A DNA stretch of 64,000 bases from Nonomuraea pusilla (GTDB taxonomy: Bacteria > Actinomycetota > Actinomycetes > Streptosporangiales > Streptosporangiaceae): positions 5,387-69,386 of the forward strand of contig NZ_FOBF01000020.1 of NCBI RefSeq assembly GCF_900109355.1, read 5' to 3'. Position 1 is the first letter of the stretch; every line of letters starts with the position of its first letter. The position numbers were made by a program, and so were the translations under genes. Positions 45,176 to 55,908 of the stretch are shown one piece after another. The notes under the pieces were generated by a model. It had not been told where the DNA came from and did no database searches. It saw only the letters and a program-made list of their open reading frames with translations.

Positions 45176-46582
45176 ATGGCCAAGACAGCGCAGAAGCCCG
45201 GCTACCGCTGCGCCGAGTGCGGCTGGCGCACCCCCAAGTGGGTCGGCAGGTGCGGCGAGTGCCAGGCGTGGGGCACGGTCGATGAGGAAGGCGGGCGGGC
45301 CGGCGTCCACGTCGTGCAGGCGGGCGCCACCACCGCCCCCGCCGTCCCGATCGGCCAGGTCAAGGCCGAGGTGGCCACCGCGCGCACCACCGGCGTCGGC
45401 GAGCTCGACCGCGTGCTCGGCGGCGGCCTGGTGGCCGGCGCGGTCATCCTGCTCGCCGGCGAGCCCGGCATCGGCAAGTCCACCCTCCTGCTGGAGGCCG
45501 CCGCCCGCATCGCCGAGCGCGACACCGTCCTGTACGTCACGGGCGAGGAGTCCGCCGCCCAGGTCCGGCTGCGGGCCGACCGCATCGGCGCGATACGCGA
45601 CCACCTCTACCTCGCGGCGGAGACCGAGCTGTCGGCGCTGGTCACGCACGTCGAGAAGGTCCAGCCCAGGCTGCTCGTGGTCGACTCCGTCCAGACCGTC
45701 GGCTCGGCGCAGGCCACCGGCGTGCCCGGCGGGGTCACGCAGGTGCGCGAGGTCGCCGCGAACCTCGTCCGCCTGGCCAAGGAGCAGAACATGGCCACGG
45801 TCCTCGTCGGCCACGTCACCAAGGACGGCTCGATCGCCGGCCCGCGCACGCTGGAGCACCTGGTCGACGTGGTGCTCAACTTCGAGGGCGACCGCCACTC
45901 CAGGCTCCGCATGGTCCGCGCCATCAAGAACAGGTTCGGCCCCACCGACGAGGTGGGCTGCTTCGACCTGCACGAGCGGGGCATCGAGGGCATCACCGAC
46001 CCGAGCGGCCTGTTCGTGTCGCGGCGCAGCGAGCCGGTCCCCGGCACCTGCGTCACCGTCACCGTCGAGGGCACCCGCCCGCTCCCCGCCGAGGTCCAGG
46101 CGCTCGTGGCCCGCACCGAGGCGCAGCAGCCCAGGCGCACCTCGTCCGGCCTCGACACCTACCGCGTGCAGATGATCCTCGCCGTGCTCGAACGCCGCCT
46201 CAACGCCAGGCTGGGCGGCTGCGACGTGTTCACCGCCACCGTCGGCGGCATCAAGCTGGCCGACCCCGCCGTCGACCTGGCCGTCATGCTGGCCGTGGCC
46301 AGCGCCGCCGGCGACAGGCCGCTGCCGCCCGGCCTGGTCGCGCTCGGCGAGGTCGGGCTCGCCGGTGAGCTGCGCCCCGTCAAGGACGTCAGGCGGCGGC
46401 TCACCGAGGCCGCCAGGCTGGGGTTCAAACGGGCCCTCGTGCCCGCCGGATCCCTGGAGGAGGCCGGGGCCAAGCGCGGCGGCCAGCGCTCGCTCGTGCC
46501 CGTCGGGCCGGTCGCGTTCGCGCCCGGCTTCGAGGTCGTCCAGGCGGAGAACGTCTGGGACGCACTCACACACGTCACATAG
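45176..46582 (+). CDS. radA: DNA repair protein RadA/Sms
   Basis: A 468-aa RecA-like helicase that processes recombination intermediates. The N-terminal zinc finger is CAECGWRTPKWVGRCGEC (residues 12-29). Walker A is GEPGIGKST (about 100), the RadA signature KNRFGPTDEVGCF is near 258, and the C-terminal Lon-protease-like domain contains GGCDVFTATVGGIKLADPAVDLA. ATG at 45176 gives the family start. There is no Shine-Dalgarno; TAGCCT ends seven bases upstream, so it is probably leaderless. disA follows 41 bases later, the usual pairing. Confidence 0.96.
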   Translation: MAKTAQKPGYRCAECGWRTPKWVGRCGECQAWGTVDEEGGRAGVHVVQAGATTAPAVPIGQVKAEVATARTTGVGELDRVLGGGLVAGAVILLAGEPGIGKSTLLLEAAARIAERDTVLYVTGEESAAQVRLRADRIGAIRDHLYLAAETELSALVTHVEKVQPRLLVVDSVQTVGSAQATGVPGGVTQVREVAANLVRLAKEQNMATVLVGHVTKDGSIAGPRTLEHLVDVVLNFEGDRHSRLRMVRAIKNRFGPTDEVGCFDLHERGIEGITDPSGLFVSRRSEPVPGTCVTVTVEGTRPLPAEVQALVARTEAQQPRRTSSGLDTYRVQMILAVLERRLNARLGGCDVFTATVGGIKLADPAVDLAVMLAVASAAGDRPLPPGLVALGEVGLAGELRPVKDVRRRLTEAARLGFKRALVPAGSLEEAGAKRGGQRSLVPVGPVAFAPGFEVVQAENVWDALTHVT

Positions 46583-46623
46583 CGCGGCTAAGCTGGGCCG
46601 TGACCGATCGACACGGGGGTCAG

Positions 46624-47700
46624 GTGGACAGGAGTCTTGACGACCGCCGTCGCGAAGCGCTGGCCGCTGTTGCGCCGGGCACACCTCTGCGCGACGGCCT
46701 CGAACGCATCCTGCGCGGGCAGACCGGCGGGCTGATCGTCCTCGGCTACAACAAGGTCGTCGAGGAGCTCTGCAGCGGCGGCTTCCAGCTCGACGTCGAC
46801 TTCTCCGCCACCCGCCTGCGCGAGCTGGCCAAGATGGACGGCGCGATCGTGGTGAGCGGCGACCAGAAGATCGTCCGCGCCGCCGTGCACCTCGTGCCCG
46901 ACCCGTCCATCCCCACCGACGAGTCCGGCACCCGCCACCGCACCGCGCAGCGCGTGGCCAAGCAGACCGGCCTGCCGATCATCGCGATCAGCAAGTCGAT
47001 GCGGATCATCGCGCTCTACCTCGACGGCATCCGCTACGTCCTGGAGGAGTCCGCGGCGATCCTGTCCAAGGCCAACCAGGCCCTCGCCACGCTCGAACGC
47101 TACAAGCACCGCCTCGACGAGGTCTCCGGCACGCTGTCGGCGCTGGAGATCGAGGACCTCGTCACCGTGCGCGACGTCTCCGCGGTCGCCCAGCGGCTGG
47201 AGATGGTCCGCCGCATCTCCGACGAGATCAAGGGCTACGTCGTGGAGCTGGGCACCGACGGGCGGCTGCTGTCGCTGCAGCTCGACGAGCTGGTGGCCGG
47301 GGTCGACTCCGAGCGCGAGCTGGTGGTGCGCGACTACCTGCCTGCGCCGTCCGGGCGGCGTCAGCGGAAGCTCAGCGAGGCCATGCACGACCTCGACCAG
47401 CTCTCCGGCAGCGAGCTGCTCGACCTGTCGGCCGTCGCGCACGTGCTCGGCCACGGCGGCGCCGACAAGCTCGACAGCCCGGTCAGCCCGCGCGGCTTCC
47501 GGCTGCTCGCCAAGGTGCCCCGCCTGCCCGCCACCGTGGTCGACCGGCTCGTCAACCACTTCGGCGGGCTGCAGAAGCTCCTCGCGGCCAGCATCGACGA
47601 CCTGCAGGAGGTCGGAGGCGTCGGGGAGTCGAGGGCGCGCAGCGTCCGCGAGGGGCTGTCCCGCCTCGCGGAGTCGTCCATCCTCGAACGCTACGTCTGA
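46624..47700 (+). CDS. disA: Diadenylate cyclase DisA
   Basis: A 358-aa octameric enzyme making c-di-AMP from two ATP and scanning DNA for branched structures. The DAC domain (about 15-145) keeps the active-site DGA (KMDGAIVV) and RHR (SGTRHRTAQR) motifs, so it should be active. A helical spine and a C-terminal helix-hairpin-helix DNA-binding domain (DLQEVGGVGESRARSVREGL) follow. The GTG at 46624 gives the same N-terminal length as mycobacterial DisA; a GTG at 46600 is in frame. Branched DNA made or removed by RadA is known to modulate DisA. A c-di-AMP riboswitch occurs at 60101-60232. Confidence 0.95.
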   Translation: MDRSLDDRRREALAAVAPGTPLRDGLERILRGQTGGLIVLGYNKVVEELCSGGFQLDVDFSATRLRELAKMDGAIVVSGDQKIVRAAVHLVPDPSIPTDESGTRHRTAQRVAKQTGLPIIAISKSMRIIALYLDGIRYVLEESAAILSKANQALATLERYKHRLDEVSGTLSALEIEDLVTVRDVSAVAQRLEMVRRISDEIKGYVVELGTDGRLLSLQLDELVAGVDSERELVVRDYLPAPSGRRQRKLSEAMHDLDQLSGSELLDLSAVAHVLGHGGADKLDSPVSPRGFRLLAKVPRLPATVVDRLVNHFGGLQKLLAASIDDLQEVGGVGESRARSVREGLSRLAESSILERYV

Positions 47701-47729
47701 CCCCGTCCTGCGGGCCGGCGCAGGCGCAG

Positions 47730-47785
47730 GAGGACCTGCCGGTCAGCGCAGATGGACGAGGACCTGCCGGTCAGCGCAGGTGGAA
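47730..47785. repeat. 28-bp tandem duplication at the 3' end of the membrane-anchored gene
   Basis: Two 28-base units (47730-47757, 47758-47785) share GAGGACCTGCCGGTCAGCGC. The second unit contains the stop codon and last codons of the leftward gene, so the first looks like a duplicated gene tail. Confidence 0.75.
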
Positions 47786-48442
47786 CACGGCCTTCGGGCT
47801 GCGCAGCTTGCCCATGCGGGCGCCCACCACGTACGTGCCGGGCAGGGCCGACGGCGGCTCGGCACGGCAGTCGGGGCTGGAGCGGCGGCGGTTCCAGTCG
47901 AGCGTGCGCACGTAGGGCACGCCCCGGTCGAGCTGCTCGATGTCGGTGCCGGGCCCGCTCACGCAGTCGGCCGTCGACCAGATGCGGTCCTCGCCCGACA
48001 TGATGCGGATCTCCATCGCCCTCGGCCCCACGTCGGCCGTGCACATCACCGGCCCGGTGTTGACCAGCGTGATCAGGAACGTCGGGTGCGCGCCGTCGGC
48101 GTAGATCTCCCCCTGACCCTGCAGGCTGAGCACGAGGTCCTTCTCGGTGCACGGCAGCCCAGGACGCCGCGTGCGCGGCGCCTTCGGCGACTTCGACGGG
48201 CTGGGCGACGGCGACGGGCTCGCCGTGCCCATGGCGAGCGTACGGAGCCCGGCCAGCAGCGGATCCGTGGACGGGCTGGGAGTGGCCGACGACTGCGCGC
48301 TGGACGTGCGCTCGGGCCCGTCGCCGCCGCTTGAACACGCCCACGCCACGACGGCCACCACCACCAGCACGGCCACCAGCACGCTCATCCGGCGGCGCCA
48401 GTAGATGTCGCCGCCGTCGCCACGCATCGAATCGGGGTCCAT
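47771..48442 (-). CDS. Membrane-anchored extracytoplasmic protein of unknown function
   Basis: A 223-aa protein. A short cytosolic N-terminus ending WRRRM is followed by a membrane helix (about 19-37) and a Ser/Thr/Pro linker with SPSPSPSPSK. The extracellular domain (about 95-223) has four Cys (PCTEKDLVLSL, PVMCTADVG, STADCVSG, SSPDCRAE), probably two disulfides, and ends VFHLR. A beta-sandwich akin to DUF4232 is possible but unproven. It is convergent with disA and divergent from mutY. Confidence 0.75.
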   Translation of the reverse strand: MDPDSMRGDGGDIYWRRRMSVLVAVLVVVAVVAWACSSGGDGPERTSSAQSSATPSPSTDPLLAGLRTLAMGTASPSPSPSPSKSPKAPRTRRPGLPCTEKDLVLSLQGQGEIYADGAHPTFLITLVNTGPVMCTADVGPRAMEIRIMSGEDRIWSTADCVSGPGTDIEQLDRGVPYVRTLDWNRRRSSPDCRAEPPSALPGTYVVGARMGKLRSPKAVFHLR

Positions 48443-48508
48443 AGGACTAAGAATGGTAACCGAACCGCTACGGTGAGTGACGACACGCCGTAGATTGCCG
48501 GTTCGGCA

Positions 48509-48521
48509 TACCCTAGGCGGC
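48509..48521 (+). promoter_or_regulatory. -10 box and leaderless start of mutY
   Basis: TACCCT (48509-48514) fits TANNNT and is followed by seven bases and the GTG of mutY. Transcription would begin at the start codon. No good -35 is seen. Confidence 0.5.
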
Positions 48522-49397
48522 GTGGTCGAGCCGAACCTCCTTCACGCGCCCATCCTCGAGTGGTACGAGGACAACGCGAGAGACCTCCCGTGGCGGGCGC
48601 CCGACGCCACCCCGTGGGGCGTGCTGGTCAGCGAGATCATGCTCCAGCAGACCCCGGTGGTCCGCGTCCTGCCCGTCTGGCTCCACTGGATGGAGCGCTG
48701 GCCCGAGCCCGCGTCCCTCGCGGCAGAGCCGCCGGGCGAGGCGGTGCGCCACTGGGGCAGGCTCGGCTACCCGCGCCGGGCGCTGCGGCTGCACGCCTGC
48801 GCCAAGGCCATCACCGACGAGCACGGCGGCGAGGTGCCGTCCGACCACGCCACGCTGCTGAGCCTGCCGGGCATCGGGGAGTACACCGCCGCCGCCGTCG
48901 CCAGCTTCGCCTACGGCGGACGCCACGCCGTCCTCGACACCAACGTCCGCCGCGTCTTCGCGAGGGCCGTACGGGCCGAGGAGTACCCTCCCACGGCCAC
49001 GTCGGCGGCCGAGCGGCGGCTGGCCGAGAGCCTGCTGCCCGAACTGGGGGCGCCCCGGTGGGGCGTGGCGGTGATGGAGCTGGGCGCCCTGGTGTGCACG
49101 GCCAGGTCGCCGCGCTGCGCCGACTGCCCGATCAGCGGGGCGTGCGCCTGGCGGCTGGCCGGCAAGCCGCCGCACGCCGGTCCCGCGCGCAAGGGGCAGA
49201 CGTACGAGGGCACCGACCGCCAGTGCCGCGGCCGGCTGCTGGCAGTGCTGCGCGCCGCTCACGGCGCGGTGCCGAAGGAGGCGCTGGACGTGGTGTGGGA
49301 CGACGCGGCGCAGCGCGAGCGCGCCCTCGACGGCCTGGTCGCCGACGGCCTCGCGGAGGTCCTCGACGACGGCACCTACCGCCTCCCCCACGCCTGA
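48522..49397 (+). CDS. mutY: A/G-specific adenine DNA glycosylase MutY
   Basis: A 291-aa base-excision enzyme that removes adenine paired with 8-oxoguanine. It has the Glu in EIMLQQTPVVRVLP, the helix-hairpin-helix LLSLPGIGEYTAAAVASFAYG with the catalytic Asp in VLDTNVRRVFAR, and a 4Fe-4S loop C-x6-C-x2-C-x5-C (CTARSPRCADCPISGAC). It lacks a full C-terminal NUDIX-like 8-oxoG domain, being shorter than Escherichia coli MutY as is usual in actinobacteria. GTG start chosen from the leaderless -10 box. Confidence 0.95.
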   Translation: MVEPNLLHAPILEWYEDNARDLPWRAPDATPWGVLVSEIMLQQTPVVRVLPVWLHWMERWPEPASLAAEPPGEAVRHWGRLGYPRRALRLHACAKAITDEHGGEVPSDHATLLSLPGIGEYTAAAVASFAYGGRHAVLDTNVRRVFARAVRAEEYPPTATSAAERRLAESLLPELGAPRWGVAVMELGALVCTARSPRCADCPISGACAWRLAGKPPHAGPARKGQTYEGTDRQCRGRLLAVLRAAHGAVPKEALDVVWDDAAQRERALDGLVADGLAEVLDDGTYRLPHA

Positions 49398-49489
49398 CCA
49401 CCGAAGCGCCCCCACCGCCGCCCTCCCTCGCGGCTGAGACCGGCTGCGGCCTGGGGCCGACGTCTTCTCCGCGCCCCCGGGTGGTCGGG

Positions 49490-49906
49490 TCAGCGGAGCC
49501 AGGGGGGCGTGGTGCGCTCGTCGCCCTTGGGTGCGAGGTCGCAGGCGTCCGGGTCGGACACCCCGCCCGGGTTGTACGCCTGCGCCCCGGGTGGGGCGGC
49601 CGCCACGGCGGTGAAGCCGCGCTCGGCGTCGGCGAACATCCGCCGGGGCACGCCTGCGGGCAGCACCATGGTGTCGCCGGGGCCGACCTCGTGCCGCTCG
49701 CCGTCGAGTTCGACGACGGCCGAGCCGTCCAGCCAGGTCCAGAGCACTTCGGTGTCGAACGCGTGGAGCGGCCCCTCCATGCCGGGCGTGGCGTCCACGC
49801 GCCACAGGCAGTGGTCCGCCTCCCCCTGGGTGGGCGAGGCGAGGGTGGTCATGACGCCGTTCGGCGTGCGGGTCGCGCGCGCCTGCGCGGACGGGATGAC
49901 GGGCAT
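49490..49906 (-). CDS. Cupin-domain protein (paralogue 1)
   Basis: A 138-aa single cupin. The barrel includes GPLHAFDTEVLWTWLDGSAVVELDG and VGPGDTMVLPAGVPRRMFAD. The classic first-motif metal ligands are largely replaced (one His remains), so metal binding is uncertain. It matches its neighbour along the whole length: RTPNGVMTTLASPTQG versus ETPGGVMTTFASPTQG. AGAGGA precedes the ATG. The pair is downstream of a MarR-type operator. Confidence 0.85.
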   Translation of the reverse strand: MPVIPSAQARATRTPNGVMTTLASPTQGEADHCLWRVDATPGMEGPLHAFDTEVLWTWLDGSAVVELDGERHEVGPGDTMVLPAGVPRRMFADAERGFTAVAAAPPGAQAYNPGGVSDPDACDLAPKGDERTTPPWLR

Positions 49907-49920
49907 GTTCCTCTTTCCTT

Positions 49921-50298
49921 TCAGACGATCCACGGGGGGACGCCGGCGTCTCCGCCTTCGGGCGTGGACGCCCTGGCCCCGGCGGGTGCGGTGACCAGCG
50001 CGGTGTATCCGGCGTCGGGGCCGGCGAGCACGCGCCGGGGGGTGCGGGCCGGCATGACGACGGTGTCGCCCGCCGCGACGGCGAACCTCTCGCCGCCCAG
50101 CTCCACGGTCGCGGTGCCCGCGACCCAGCTCCAGATCTGCTCGCGGTCGAAGTCGTGCACGGGCCCGGCGGCTCCGGGCCGGGCGTCGACGCGCCAGAAG
50201 GAGCGCGCGGCCCCTCCCTGCGTCGGTGAGGCGAAGGTGGTCATGACGCCGCCGGGCGTCTCGGACCGCCTGGCGTCGGCGTCACGTATGACAGTCAC
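49921..50298 (-). CDS. Cupin-domain protein (paralogue 2)
   Basis: A 125-aa single cupin and tandem paralogue of the preceding gene; stop and next start are 14 bases apart. Core segments are GPVHDFDREQIWSWVAGTATVELGG and VAAGDTVVMPARTPRRVLAG. Possibly a small-molecule sensor, isomerase or detoxifier under MarR control. The GTG is preceded by AGGGG. The gene is divergent from the MarR gene. Confidence 0.85.
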   Translation of the reverse strand: MTVIRDADARRSETPGGVMTTFASPTQGGAARSFWRVDARPGAAGPVHDFDREQIWSWVAGTATVELGGERFAVAAGDTVVMPARTPRRVLAGPDAGYTALVTAPAGARASTPEGGDAGVPPWIV

Positions 50299-50313
50299 GG
50301 TGAGAACCCCTAA

Positions 50314-50357
50314 GATAGGCAACCACATTGTCTATATAGTTAACCAGGTTGTCTATC
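50314..50357. promoter_or_regulatory. MarR-type operator region between cupins and marR
   Basis: GATAGGCAACC (50314-50324) and GGTTGTCTATC (50347-50357) are inverted with one mismatch. TTGTCTAT occurs twice as a direct repeat, and CTATATAG (50332-50339) lies at the centre. The outer right arm touches the marR GTG, so the repressor would block both divergent starts. Confidence 0.7.
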
Positions 50358-50828
50358 GTGTCAAGTGACGTCCCGGGCTTCGAGCTCCCCCTGCGCCTGC
50401 TGCTGGCCTTCCGCGTGCTCATCGACGAGCTCCACGCCGAACTGGCCCGTCAGGGCCACGCCGAGCTGCGCCCCATGCACGGATTCGTCATGCAGGCCAT
50501 CGGCCCCCGCGGCACCACCGCCGTCGAGCTGGGCCGCGTCCTCGGCGTCTCCAAGCAGGCGGCGGGCAAGACCGTCGACACCCTGGAACGCCTCGGCTAC
50601 GTCGAACGCAGCACCGACCCGGCCGACACGCGGCGCAAGATCGTGCGGCTGACGGCGTACGGGATGGACGCGCTGGAGCGCTCGGCCCGCGTCTTCGACG
50701 CCCTGCGCGCCCGCTGGGCCGAGGAGCTCGGCGAGGACCGCCTGCGCGCCCTGGAGTCCGACCTGCGCAGGATGACCCCCGCCAACCCGTGGCGCCTCGA
50801 CATCCCCGGCTGGTTCGGCACCCTCTGA
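50358..50828 (+). CDS. MarR-family regulator
   Basis: A 156-aa winged-helix regulator with LGRVLGVSKQAAGKTVDTLERLGYVERSTDPADTRRKIVRLT across the recognition helix and wing (about 58-100). The GTG directly follows the operator; a TTG three codons upstream is possible. It probably represses itself and the two cupin genes, responding to a phenolic or oxidised small molecule, as is common in the family. Confidence 0.88.
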   Translation: MSSDVPGFELPLRLLLAFRVLIDELHAELARQGHAELRPMHGFVMQAIGPRGTTAVELGRVLGVSKQAAGKTVDTLERLGYVERSTDPADTRRKIVRLTAYGMDALERSARVFDALRARWAEELGEDRLRALESDLRRMTPANPWRLDIPGWFGTL

Positions 50829-50833
50829 ACGCG

Positions 50834-50867
50834 GGAAGGGCGGGCCCGCGCGCGGGCCCGCCCTTCC
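50834..50867. terminator. Long palindrome between convergent genes
   Basis: GGAAGGGCGGGCCCGCG is followed directly by its exact complement, giving a 34-base perfect palindrome that folds into a very stable hairpin. It separates marR from the leftward TIM-barrel gene and likely ends both. Confidence 0.85.
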
Positions 50868-50877
50868 TCGGAAGCGA

Positions 50878-51837
50878 TCAGGCGGCGAGCTGGAGGCCCA
50901 GGCTCGTCAGGTTCGTACGCGCCCAGGCCAGCTCCTCGGCCAGCAGCGACACCAGGGCGCCAGGGCCCTTCGCGCGGCCGGGGACCATGAGGTTGTGCGT
51001 CTCCACCTCGATGTGCGCGCTGCCGCTCACCGCGCCCGACAGCATCGCCTGCAGCGTGTCCTGCAGGACGGCGCCGGTGTTCGGCGTCTCGCCCGTGCGG
51101 CCCGGGGCGTCGCCCGCGTGGCTGTGGAGGTGCCCCAGCTTGACGACCGGCGCCCCCGCCTCGGCCAGGCCGCGCAGCGCCGCCCCGGCCTCCTCCTCGC
51201 CGCACGCCAGGTGGCAGGCGTCCAGGCACACGCCCAGGTGCTCGGAGTCGATGCCGCAGACGCGCTCCAGCGCCTGCTCGGTGGTCTCCAGGACGCAGCC
51301 GGGCCATGGCTCGAAGCCCACCCTGATGGTCTTGCCTGTGACGCTGTAGATGCCGCGCAGCTCGCGCGCCAGGCGCTCCAGCCGGCGGGTGGCGATCGTG
51401 TGCAGGTCGGCGGGCCAGTCGCGGCGCCAGCCGATGGGGATGGTGGAGATGCTGCCGAACCGCACGTCGTCGGGCAGCAGGAACGCGAGGATCCTGGCCA
51501 GCGCCATGGTGTAGCGGTAGCGCTCCGGCTTGGCCCAGTCAGGGCCGGGGACCTCCTGGTTGCGCCCGCCGGTGCCGTTCAGGCTGACGACCTCCAGGCC
51601 GCGCTCCTCCAGGGAGCGGCGCAGGCGGACGAGCTCGATGCGGTCGGCCATCAGGTGGTCGGCGACGCCGGGCGAGAGCCACAGCCCGATGCCCATCCGC
51701 TCGACGCCCAGCCTCTTGCGCACCGGAACCGCGTAGCGGGTCAGGTGGGCGATCAGGTTCTCCAGGTCCTCGGCGGGGTGGACACCTGCGTTGTAGGCGA
51801 GGTGAACGAGCGTTCCGTCATCGTGACGCAGGCGCAT
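50878..51837 (-). CDS. EboE-like TIM-barrel protein
   Basis: A 319-aa sugar-isomerase-like barrel. The opening LVHLAYNAGVHPAEDLENLIAHLTRYAVPVRKRLG followed by GIGLWLSP resembles EboE of the ebo clusters, which export or move cyclised metabolites. Possible metal ligands are in VGFEPWPGCVLE, GVCLDACHLACG, KLGHLHSHAG and HIEVETHN. None of eboA-D or eboF is nearby, so it may have been separated from a cluster or belong to a related free-standing group. GGAGGAAA lies three bases before the ATG. Confidence 0.75.
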   Translation of the reverse strand: MRLRHDDGTLVHLAYNAGVHPAEDLENLIAHLTRYAVPVRKRLGVERMGIGLWLSPGVADHLMADRIELVRLRRSLEERGLEVVSLNGTGGRNQEVPGPDWAKPERYRYTMALARILAFLLPDDVRFGSISTIPIGWRRDWPADLHTIATRRLERLARELRGIYSVTGKTIRVGFEPWPGCVLETTEQALERVCGIDSEHLGVCLDACHLACGEEEAGAALRGLAEAGAPVVKLGHLHSHAGDAPGRTGETPNTGAVLQDTLQAMLSGAVSGSAHIEVETHNLMVPGRAKGPGALVSLLAEELAWARTNLTSLGLQLAA

Positions 51838-52112
51838 CGGTTTCCTCCACGGCTTACTGTTCTGTGGCGTCGCCCGCCCGGGGCGAGCGGCCTGCTGTGA
51901 GCATGCCGCCCTGCGGCCGGCGCTCGCGTCCACCCTGAGTTGATTCCTCACTACTCCTCAGGGAGCAGCCCTCACCCTAGAGAGCCGATCTTGCGGCTGA
52001 CTTGGACGAGACTTGGTGACGCTCTACGCAGTGTAGTACTACTAGTCGTGGTGGTACACCTCACCATCCAACAATTCGGCAACGACCGGCCAGACCCGCC
52101 CTGACATGCGAA
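51838..52112. other. Promoter region of the EboE-like gene; no gene seen
   Basis: About 275 bases without a supported gene. The AT-richer part near 52020-52075 holds TAGTACTACTAG and the imperfectly mirrored GTGTAGTAC/GTGGTACAC pair, which may be a regulator site for the leftward gene. Confidence 0.4.
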
Positions 52113-52142
52113 AACCCCCGTGTGATTCCTCACACGGGGGTT
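52113..52142 (-). terminator. Intrinsic terminator of clpC
   Basis: AACCCCCGTGTGA-ttcc-TCACACGGGGGTT is a 13-bp perfect stem; on the minus strand it runs into TTTT. It lies 72 bases after the clpC stop. Three or four direct GTGCCGGATCA copies lie between stop and stem. Confidence 0.9.
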
Positions 52143-52214
52143 CCCGTCGAACCTCAGCGCCTCACCGGCCCCACCGGATCAAGCGCTGCCGGTCAGTGCC
52201 GGATCAGTGCCGGA

Positions 52215-54716
<2,502 letters not shown>

Positions 54717-54899
54717 CTCGTCGCTCCTCACAGAGCGGTCAGTCAGGCCGGTTAATCCGGTCCCGTCCTCCCGCATGCTAGCCCTGGCTCGGCGAACCGT
54801 GCCCACTGCCGCTGACACGCTCTATAGCAGAGACGTTCCCCGAGAGCAGGGCGTTCACCCTCCATCCAACTACTGTTCGGGGGTGGCGTGTTCCCGATA

Positions 54900-54913
54900 C
54901 GCCGCAAGCGAAC
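54900..54913 (-). promoter_or_regulatory. ClgR-like operator upstream of clpC
   Basis: On the minus strand the sequence reads GTTCGCTTGCGGCG, fitting the CGC-N5-GCG core with GTTCGC left arm described for ClgR, the activator of clp and lon genes in actinobacteria. It lies about 75 bases upstream of a possible -10. No clgR gene is in the window. Confidence 0.5.
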
Positions 54914-55860
54914 GATGTTTAGGCCGCTTCAGCGGGGCGCCCCCATTTAGACGCCCACGACGCGCGCGGATGGAGTCAACGGACGCCGGGGCGGGCCGGC
55001 CCGGTGGGGCCTGGAGCCCGGTCATGGCACGTCCGTAACAGTTACTCCCGCCATCCTATGTGCCGCTCCAAACGGACGCCAAGTGGAGCGCTACGCCATG
55101 AGCACAACCCACGACCGGCCGCACTCCCGCTAATCGCGCATCGGGCCGCTATCCGGTCAGCGCGGTTACCGGTCGGGACGAGGTCCGTGCGAGGGGCGCC
55201 ACTAAAGCCCCACGCGTCCCGCCGCCCGCAAAAGCGGTCACGGCCTGAATCGCGCGTTATCACGGAGAGTGAGGCCGACCCTAATACGGGATGACGTGCG
55301 CCGGAATCAGGACGCCTGACGGATGATGTCCGGCTAATGCCGGAACCGCCCATGGGGACGTGGAATGCGGCCGTGCCGCATTCGTTGCCGCCTCCGACAA
55401 ATTCCCGCCCGCCGGGCATCAGCCGGGCAATGCGTCGTCACGGAACGTACGGGATCACTTCGAGCCGCTGAGATCCACGCAGAGCCGCCGAGGGGGTTCG
55501 GTGAGGGTTTTCAGGCGCGGCGTGCGGACGACATCGCCTCGGTGCTTCACAGGGCCGTGCCGACAATGCCAGAAGCCTGCCGCGGGGCGGGATCGCGACG
55601 CACGGGAAGGCGGGCGGGACGCACCCGCATATCAGTATTTGGACACTGTGGCCGCCTCGGCCATTGGCGCGGCGGGCCGGTCCGCGGATCGGGGCCCGGG
55701 ATCGGGCCCCATTGATCCAGCGGCATTGATCCAGCGGATCGGACGGATTCGGGCCGGAGATCCGGAGAGATCCGAGAGATTCCGGCGAAAACGCGGCCCG
55801 GAGGTTTGACCCGGAGGAGTGGGCGCAGAGATTGCTGCCCGAGGATGGGATGCGGGCGCT

Positions 55861-55908
55861 TCCGTACAGGACGGGCGCATCATCTCCGTACAGGACGGGC
55901 GCATCATC
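55861..55908. repeat. Perfect 24-bp tandem duplication
   Basis: The unit beginning TCCGTACAGGACGGGCGCAT is present twice head to tail with no differences, which suggests a recent slippage event in noncoding DNA. Confidence 0.9.

Noticed and set aside
46600..46623. GTG at 46600 as disA start
   Set aside because: Alignment from memory with mycobacterial DisA gives the same N-terminal length from 46624. The TAAGCT box upstream keeps 46600 possible.
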